This document shows, one piece after another, positions 5,560 to 9,639 of a stretch of DNA of 9,639 nt. The stretch's first letter is position 1. The number at the start of each line of letters is the position of its first letter. The DNA is taken from NCBI GenBank assembly GCA_021791995.1, contig JAJYVN010000046.1, forward strand, positions 1-9,639. The letters run 5' to 3'. The translations under genes were made by a program, and so were the position numbers. Origin of the DNA: Bacillota bacterium. Its GTDB lineage: Bacteria; Bacillota; Sulfobacillia; RBS10-35; JAJYVN01. The notes under the pieces are model-generated. The model saw only the letters and a program-made list of their open reading frames with translations. It made no database searches and was not told the DNA's origin.

Positions 5560-7601
5560 TCGGGCGTATGCTCGGCGAGCGCTACGTAGTGCAGGAGCGC
5601 GTCGGCGCGGGAGGCATGGCCACCGTCTATCGGGGGCTGGATACTTTCCTGCATCGGCAGGTTGCGCTCAAGATTTTGCGCCCGCAGTTTGCGGACGATC
5701 AGGACTTTGTGCGACGCTTCCGGCGGGAGGCTCGGGCCGCGGCGAGCCTGAGTCATCCAAATATTGTCGCTGTCTACGATGTGGGACAGGAAGGATCCGA
5801 TCTCTACTACATCGTACAAGAATTCATCAATGGGCGGACGCTGAAAGAACGAATCGTGGAGGAAGGGTCGCTGGACCCCCGACGGGCTCTGGTGATCCTG
5901 CGGCAGGTGCTGGAGGCGCTGGGACATGCTCACCGGGCGGGCGTGATTCACCGAGACGTCAAGCCCCAGAACGTGCTCCTGACGCAGGACGGCCGCGTGA
6001 AGGTGGCTGACTTCGGTATCGCCCGTGCCGAGATCGGGACGACGGGGACGCTCGTTGATGATGCCAGCATCGTGGGTACGGCCTTCTATGCTGCACCGGA
6101 GCAGATCAAGGGGCGTCAGACCGATGTGCGTTCCGACATCTATTCCACGGGCGTGATGTTCTACGAGATGCTTTGCGGGCATCTCCCGGAGACGGACGAT
6201 GATCTGCGAGCGCTGGGGGAACCTCCCTGCCGACTGCGTCCAGACGAGGTTCCGAGCTACGCTGCAGTGCTCAAACGGGCACTAGCGATAGCTCCGGAGG
6301 ACCGCTATGCGTCGACTGACCTGTTTCTGGCTGACATTCAGGCCCTCTCGGTGGGCAAGCCGCCCGCACTAGCGCTCGCAGCACCCGCGGAGGCGGCGGA
6401 ACCAGAGGCAGTACGTGGGGAGGTAGGGCCTACGGCCGGCAAGGCGGGCAACCACGGGGGAGAACGGAGGCGCCGTACGGGCGGTAAACAACGACCGCGC
6501 AAGGTCCGCGCGGGTCGGATCATCGGAAGCCTGGTCGGCGTGGTGGTGGTGCTGGGGGCGTTGTTGTATGGCGGGGACCGGCTCTTTATGCATTGGATCG
6601 ATGTTCCGGTCGTGACGATCCCAGCCTATAACAACACATCCTTGGCTGTGTATGAGAGCGAACTGACCAAGTTGGGGCTGACCTACGGCGAGAATGGGGA
6701 ATACTCGTCTTCGGTAACCCCCGAGAACGTGGTCAGTGTCACGCCAGCGGCGGGGACACAGGTCAAAAAGGATTTCAAGATCGACATCCTATACTCCGAG
6801 GGGCCTCAGATGATCACGATTCCGAACCTTGCGGGTGCGCCACCGGCCACCGCCGAGTCCGACTTGGAGGCGCTTGGATTTCCCAGTTCCGATGTTGTGA
6901 TCTCTCCGACGGAGCAGTACAGCACCATCACCCAGGGGTATGTAGTGTCCACCGATCCAGGCCCGGGCGCTTCGGTTGCGGCGACCACGACGGTGACCAT
7001 CACCTTAAGCGAAGGGCCGGCGCCGGGTTCGCAGCTCCTGCCAGACTTTGTGGGTACCGCGGAGCAGGCCGTGCAGTCGCAGCTCACGAGTGACAACGTG
7101 AGTTTGGGGACCGTCACCCAGCAGAAGGGTGACTGGCCTTCGGGCGACGTGCTCGCGCAGACTCCGACGCAGGGTACGCCCCTGCAGCCGGGGATGACGG
7201 TGAACCTGACGGTGAGCACTGGTTGTGTCTATAGCCAGACGCTAACGGAGACCGCCAGTGCCGGGACATCTGATCAGAATGAAGCGGTGACGATCCAGGG
7301 GCTCGACAGCACTCAGCCAGCGAGGCTGCTCTTCAATGCGCCCGTCCCTGCCGGGACATCCTTCTCGGTCCAGCTTTGCTGGGCCTCCCCGCATGGGGCG
7401 GTCTGGATCTGGCAAGAGAATGGCAGCACGATGGCGAGTGGGACGGTGACCTCCCCGGGGAGTGCCAGTTCGAGCACGTCGTCGACGAGTTCCAGTACCA
7501 CCTCCTCTCCTTCCAGCACATCTTCTTCCAGCACCTCATCTTCGGAGCGTTCCGTAAGTCTGCCGGGGCCGGGTGGGGACTCCGGAACCAGCGCGGGTTG
7601 A
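5556..7601 (+). CDS. prkC: Membrane Ser/Thr protein kinase with PASTA repeats (PrkC/PknB type)
   Basis: PrkC kinases sense muropeptides or lipid II outside the cell and phosphorylate cytoplasmic targets; in Bacillus they act in germination and cell-wall control. The 681 residues comprise a kinase domain (about 10-265) with glycine loop VGAGGMATVY, Lys39 in VALKIL, HRDVKPQN (Asp134), DFGIAR (Asp152) and AAPEQ; an Ala/Gly/Arg-rich linker (266-320); one membrane segment (about 322-341, RIIGSLVGVVVVLGALLYG); three extracellular PASTA repeats (about 349-417, 418-487, 492-555); a region with Cys557 and Cys608 that may be a further beta domain; and a Ser/Thr-rich tail (632-667). The TTG start lies 8 bases after AGGAAGG and overlaps the prpC stop. 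ATG 5568 is an alternative four codons in. The C-lobe stretch after EMLCG is about 8 residues shorter than in B. subtilis PrkC and lacks the usual PFxGDTP segment. Confidence 0.95.
   Translation: MIGRMLGERYVVQERVGAGGMATVYRGLDTFLHRQVALKILRPQFADDQDFVRRFRREARAAASLSHPNIVAVYDVGQEGSDLYYIVQEFINGRTLKERIVEEGSLDPRRALVILRQVLEALGHAHRAGVIHRDVKPQNVLLTQDGRVKVADFGIARAEIGTTGTLVDDASIVGTAFYAAPEQIKGRQTDVRSDIYSTGVMFYEMLCGHLPETDDDLRALGEPPCRLRPDEVPSYAAVLKRALAIAPEDRYASTDLFLADIQALSVGKPPALALAAPAEAAEPEAVRGEVGPTAGKAGNHGGERRRRTGGKQRPRKVRAGRIIGSLVGVVVVLGALLYGGDRLFMHWIDVPVVTIPAYNNTSLAVYESELTKLGLTYGENGEYSSSVTPENVVSVTPAAGTQVKKDFKIDILYSEGPQMITIPNLAGAPPATAESDLEALGFPSSDVVISPTEQYSTITQGYVVSTDPGPGASVAATTTVTITLSEGPAPGSQLLPDFVGTAEQAVQSQLTSDNVSLGTVTQQKGDWPSGDVLAQTPTQGTPLQPGMTVNLTVSTGCVYSQTLTETASAGTSDQNEAVTIQGLDSTQPARLLFNAPVPAGTSFSVQLCWASPHGAVWIWQENGSTMASGTVTSPGSASSSTSSTSSSTTSSPSSTSSSSTSSSERSVSLPGPGGDSGTSAG
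7470..7544 (+). repeat. Imperfect 15-21 bp tandem repeats coding for a Ser/Thr tail
   Basis: Four imperfect units begin at 7470, 7491, 7512 and 7527 (periods 21, 21 and 15 bases), each opening TCSAGYAC. They encode SSTSSTS, SSTTSSP, SSTSS and SSTSSS at the extracellular end of PrkC. All periods are multiples of three, so unit gain or loss would keep the frame. The tail probably acts as a flexible wall-facing spacer; that is inference. Confidence 0.6.
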
Positions 7602-7617
7602 GCGGTGAGGTGGTGCC

Positions 7618-8670
7618 ATGCAAGAGACGGATAGGCCGGTGGGCATCGTTATCGGTGCGTGGAGCGGGTGGTATGAGGTATCGCTGGAGGGTCGATCCCT
7701 CCTTTGTCGGCCGCGTGGGCGAATGCGCCCGCGCGGCTCCGTGTGGCGTCAGGTGCGCGAACGGGAACATGGGGATGCAATGGCTGCGACCGATGAAGGG
7801 GACGCGGAGGCGGATGCTCGGTGGGAACGCCGCGCACCGCACGGGGCGGGCCCGCGCCGTGCCGAGGGTGAAGCCGACTTTGGCGCGGTGTTGGCCGGGG
7901 ACCGCGTCCGCTGCACGGACTTGGGGGATGGGGAGGGGCGGATTGAGGCCGTTTTGCCCCGGCGGAATGTTCTTCCGCGCCCACCTGTCGCGAACGTGGA
8001 CCTGGTGCTGATCGTCACGGCCTGGGCCGAACCGCCCTTCTCGTTTGCCTACGTCGATCGTCTGCTGGTGGCGGTGCGGCGGGATGCGTGCGAGGCGGTG
8101 CTTTGTCTCAACAAGGCGGACTTACTAACACCGGACGAGCGCACGGAGGCGGAGACCCAGTTGGCTGCGTATCGCACCCTGGGTGTTCCCGTGGTCCTGA
8201 CGTCGGCGCGTGACGGGGAGGGGATTGAGGAGGCTCGGTCTCTTTTGCGTTCGCGGCTCGGCGTCCTGGCTGGACCGAGTGGCGTTGGCAAGTCGGCGCT
8301 ACTCTCCCGGATCTGCCCAGAGAGACTCCTCCGGTCGGCCGCTCTATCGGCTCGCCTTGGTCGGGGGCGACACACCACCCGGCACACGGAACTATTGCCT
8401 CTGGCGGGAGCAAAGACCGATGGGTGGGTGGCGGATACGCCGGGTTTCAGCCGACTCGATCTCGAAGACCTCGATCCAGCTGACCTTGGTGCGTACTACC
8501 CTGAGTTCGCTGCTGTTGCGCAGGACTGCCATTTCCATGGTTGCCTGCATGATGGCGAACCCGGCTGTGCGATAGCGGAGGCGGTGGCGTCCGGGCGCAT
8601 CGATGTGGGGCGGCACGAGCGGTACCGAGCGCTTTTGGCAGAAGTACGGGAGCGCTTTCGCGTTTTCTAG
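7618..8670 (+). CDS. rsgA: Small ribosomal subunit biogenesis GTPase RsgA (CpgA/YloQ/YjeQ)
   Basis: RsgA is a circularly permuted GTPase acting in late 30S maturation; B. subtilis CpgA is phosphorylated by PrkC. The 350 residues show an N-terminal OB-fold (GIVIGAWSGWYEV, CRPRGR), then RPPVANVD and the permuted G motifs: G4 NKAD (165-168), G5 TSA (195-197), G1 GPSGVGKS (219-226), the switch region GRGRHTTRH (248-256) and G3 DTPG (273-276). The zinc site has the exact family spacing: Cys304, Cys309, His311, Cys317. ATG 7618 is preceded by GTGAGGTGG (7605-7613) and lies 16 bases after the prkC stop. The length exceeds the usual 290-300 because residues about 40-90, between the RGRMR and VLAGD parts of the OB-fold, form a highly charged insertion of some 45-50 residues. 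All catalytic and metal positions are intact, so the enzyme should be active. Confidence 0.95.
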   Translation: MQETDRPVGIVIGAWSGWYEVSLEGRSLLCRPRGRMRPRGSVWRQVREREHGDAMAATDEGDAEADARWERRAPHGAGPRRAEGEADFGAVLAGDRVRCTDLGDGEGRIEAVLPRRNVLPRPPVANVDLVLIVTAWAEPPFSFAYVDRLLVAVRRDACEAVLCLNKADLLTPDERTEAETQLAAYRTLGVPVVLTSARDGEGIEEARSLLRSRLGVLAGPSGVGKSALLSRICPERLLRSAALSARLGRGRHTTRHTELLPLAGAKTDGWVADTPGFSRLDLEDLDPADLGAYYPEFAAVAQDCHFHGCLHDGEPGCAIAEAVASGRIDVGRHERYRALLAEVRERFRVF

Positions 8671-8695
8671 TTGTGGCGGAGGGGTGGAATGCATC

Positions 8696-9403
8696 ATGGT
8701 GTCCAGTGGTGGTCCGCGCCATCCGGTGCGGGTGGCCCCTTCCCTGCTTTCGGCCGATCTGAGCGATATCCGGCAGGCTTGCCGGGTTGCCGAACAGGCG
8801 GGTGCGGAGATCCTGCATCTGGATGTGATGGATGGCCGATTTGTACCGAACTTGACCTTTGGTCCGCTCGTCGTGGGGGCGGTGCGTCGCTGTACGAAGC
8901 TGTACCTCGATGTCCACTTAATGATGGTGCACCCGGAGGAGTTCCTCGACGCCTTTGCACGCGCGGGAGCAAACGGGATCACCGTGCATGCGGAGGCCTG
9001 CTCGCACCTGCAGCGGACCCTTGCCGCCATCCGTGCGAGTGGCGCCCGAGCCGGGGTAGCACTCAATCCGGCGACACCGGAGAGTGCGGTCGAGTACGTC
9101 TGGGATGACTGCGACCTCATCTTAGCGATGACGGTCAATCCAGGGTTTGGTGGGCAGGCATTCCTCCCGGCCGTTCTGGAGAAGGTGCGTCGTCTTCGTG
9201 CGCAGGCGGAGACCCGAGGATGGAGCGGAAACATCGAGGTGGACGGCGGTATTACGGCTGACACCGCGCCTGCGGTCGTCGCCGCTGGTGCGGACACGCT
9301 CGTGGCTGGCTCTGCTGTGTATGGTCAGCAAGATGTAGTGGCAAGTTTCCATCGCCTACGGCAGTCCGCAGGCGACGGGCCCGCACATGCCGAAGGCTCC
9401 TGA
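8696..9403 (+). CDS. rpe: Ribulose-phosphate 3-epimerase
   Basis: Rpe interconverts ribulose 5-phosphate and xylulose 5-phosphate in the non-oxidative pentose phosphate pathway. The 235-residue product is a complete TIM-barrel enzyme: VAPSLLSADL (13-22), LHLDVMDGRFVPNLTFG (40-56) with His41 and Asp43, LDVHLMM (71-77) with His74, TVHAEA, ALNPATP, MTVNPGFGGQAF (145-156) and VDGGI (182-186) with Asp183, then VAGSAVYG in the phosphate-binding region. These include the expected metal ligands (His, Asp, His, Asp) and both catalytic aspartates. ATG 8696 follows GGAGGGGTGGA (8678-8688) and lies 25 bases after the rsgA stop. An upstream in-frame ATG at 8603 would overlap rsgA by about 70 bases and add residues without homology. 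The last 13 residues or so are a polar tail. Its place after rsgA matches the B. subtilis operon. Confidence 0.96.
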   Translation: MVSSGGPRHPVRVAPSLLSADLSDIRQACRVAEQAGAEILHLDVMDGRFVPNLTFGPLVVGAVRRCTKLYLDVHLMMVHPEEFLDAFARAGANGITVHAEACSHLQRTLAAIRASGARAGVALNPATPESAVEYVWDDCDLILAMTVNPGFGGQAFLPAVLEKVRRLRAQAETRGWSGNIEVDGGITADTAPAVVAAGADTLVAGSAVYGQQDVVASFHRLRQSAGDGPAHAEGS

Positions 9404-9481
9404 GGGCGGATGGAGCCAACGTTCCCCTCACGGCATACGCTGGACCGCTGGCCCGGGAGCGTTCTGGGCGCGGCCCGACGG

Positions 9482-9490
9482 AAGGAGGGG
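9482..9490 (+). promoter_or_regulatory. Perfect ribosome binding site before the spoVM-like ORF
   Basis: AAGGAGGGG contains a full AGGAGG and is the strongest Shine-Dalgarno sequence seen in this window. It lies 8 bases before TTG 9497 and 14 bases before ATG 9503. It shows that something is translated here, although no ORF of ordinary size follows. Confidence 0.75.
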
Positions 9491-9496
9491 ATCGGG

Positions 9497-9574
9497 TTGC
9501 TCATGATTCGCGTGATCCGCCTACCCGCTCCGTTTGCGCGCCTTGTGCGCGTTTTTGTCCGCGGACGCCGATAG
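9497..9574 (+). CDS. spoVM: Candidate SpoVM, amphipathic spore-coat anchoring micropeptide
   Basis: A 25-codon ORF from TTG 9497 (23 codons from ATG 9503) ends at TAG 9572-9574. The product carries IRLP followed after six residues by LVR, then an Arg-rich end. B. subtilis SpoVM (26 residues) has IKLP followed by six residues and IVR, with the same hydrophobic/basic helical pattern; its Pro9 corresponds to the Pro here. SpoVM is made in the mother cell, binds the convex forespore membrane and recruits SpoIVA for coat and cortex assembly. The location fits too: in B. subtilis spoVM follows rpe and thiN. The ribosome binding site spacing favours TTG 9497, while ATG 9503 is the stronger codon. 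The ORF is too short for most gene finders. The call rests on signature, size and synteny together; none alone would suffice. Confidence 0.72.
   Translation: MLMIRVIRLPAPFARLVRVFVRGRR
9537..9556 (+). terminator. Terminator-like hairpin inside the spoVM-like ORF
   Basis: CGCGC (9537-9541), loop cttgt, GCGCG (9547-9551) and then TTTTT (9552-9556) form a short all-GC stem followed by a T run. The geometry suits a weak Rho-independent terminator, but it lies within codons for the conserved RLVRVFV part of the ORF, so it may be a by-product of coding. Confidence 0.25.
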
Positions 9575-9584
9575 GGATCTAGGG

Positions 9585-9639
9585 GTGGTGAATCCTCTGG
9601 AGGATTTGGCCGTGTTCCTTACGGATCTTCTGCGGGTGT
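9585..9639 (+). CDS. Possible start of an unidentified gene (cut by window edge)
   Basis: From GTG 9585 (or GTG 9588) an open frame runs to the window end and encodes at least 18 residues: two Val codons, then NPLEDLAVFLTDLLRV. It looks like an amphipathic helix rather than random sequence. AGGGA at 9573-9577 lies 7 bases before GTG 9585. I do not recognise the family: it is neither the expected ribosomal protein L28 nor ThiN, and the reverse strand does not give an L28 C-terminus either. An inverted repeat at 9591-9606 overlaps it, so this could instead be intergenic. Confidence 0.3.
   Translation, partial: MVNPLEDLAVFLTDLLRV
9591..9606. repeat. Perfect inverted repeat AATCCTC-tg-GAGGATT
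   Basis: Seven-base arms flank a 2-base spacer; as RNA it would fold as six pairs with a CTGG loop. It is not followed by a T run on either strand, so it is not a typical intrinsic terminator. It could be a regulatory hairpin, an operator, or chance within the partial ORF. Confidence 0.4.

Noticed and set aside
5268..6182. 304-codon reverse-strand ORF opposite prpC and prkC
   Set aside because: It is fully antisense to well-supported phosphatase and kinase domains and has no recognisable motif.
8392..9297. 301-codon reverse-strand ORF opposite rsgA and rpe
   Set aside because: It is long only because of the GC-rich codon pattern of the forward genes, both of which have complete catalytic motif sets.
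9433..9463. GCATA followed by a G-rich stretch as a SigF/SigG-type promoter
   Set aside because: The -10 pattern GGnnAnnnT is not met at the right spacing.
9387..9506. 39-codon ORF overlapping the end of rpe, with its TGA overlapping ATG 9503 as ATGA
   Set aside because: The overlap looks like translational coupling, but there is no ribosome binding site, the product is rich in Gly, Pro, Arg and Trp as expected from random GC-rich DNA, and I recognise no family.
9575..9639. C-terminal end of rpmB (ribosomal protein L28) on the minus strand, as in B. subtilis
   Set aside because: Reverse-strand translations of this segment do not resemble the L28 C-terminus.

Overview
The window is GC-rich bacterial DNA carrying one long, tightly packed, forward-strand gene train: def-fmt (fused), rsmB, rlmN, prpC, prkC, rsgA, rpe and a micro-gene that looks like spoVM. 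This order (priA-def-fmt-rsmB-rlmN-prpC-prkC-rsgA-rpe-thiN-spoVM) is the well-known Bacillus subtilis arrangement. Together with the spoVM candidate it points to a GC-rich, endospore-forming Bacillota lineage. I cannot name the genus from the sequence alone.

Layout. At the left edge (1-293) is the C-terminal end of an IS110-family transposase, cut by the window boundary, where priA would be expected. About 395 bases without a convincing gene follow (294-688). The run from 689 to 9403 is almost gap-free: rsmB overlaps the end of def-fmt by 8 bases and starts with TTG; rlmN follows rsmB by 7 bases; prpC lies about 80 bases after rlmN; prkC overlaps prpC by 4 bases (TTGA) and also starts with TTG; rsgA follows by 16 bases and rpe by 25. 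After rpe, no thiN is seen. A perfect ribosome binding site introduces a 23-25 codon ORF with the SpoVM signature, and a possible new ORF runs off the right edge.

Function. The first block handles protein initiation and its quality (deformylase, Met-tRNA formyltransferase) and modification of 16S and 23S rRNA (RsmB m5C, RlmN m2A). The second is the membrane Ser/Thr kinase PrkC with its PP2C phosphatase PrpC, followed by the ribosome-assembly GTPase RsgA, which is a PrkC substrate in B. subtilis. Rpe belongs to the pentose phosphate pathway. Most of the window is therefore housekeeping.

The points that stand out are the Def-Fmt fusion, a roughly 50-residue charged insertion in the OB-fold of RsgA, a shortened kinase C-lobe and Ser/Thr-repeat tail in PrkC, and the easily missed spoVM-like gene with a terminator-like hairpin inside it. 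I found no CRISPR array, tRNA or rRNA, and no evidence for an entirely new multi-gene system.
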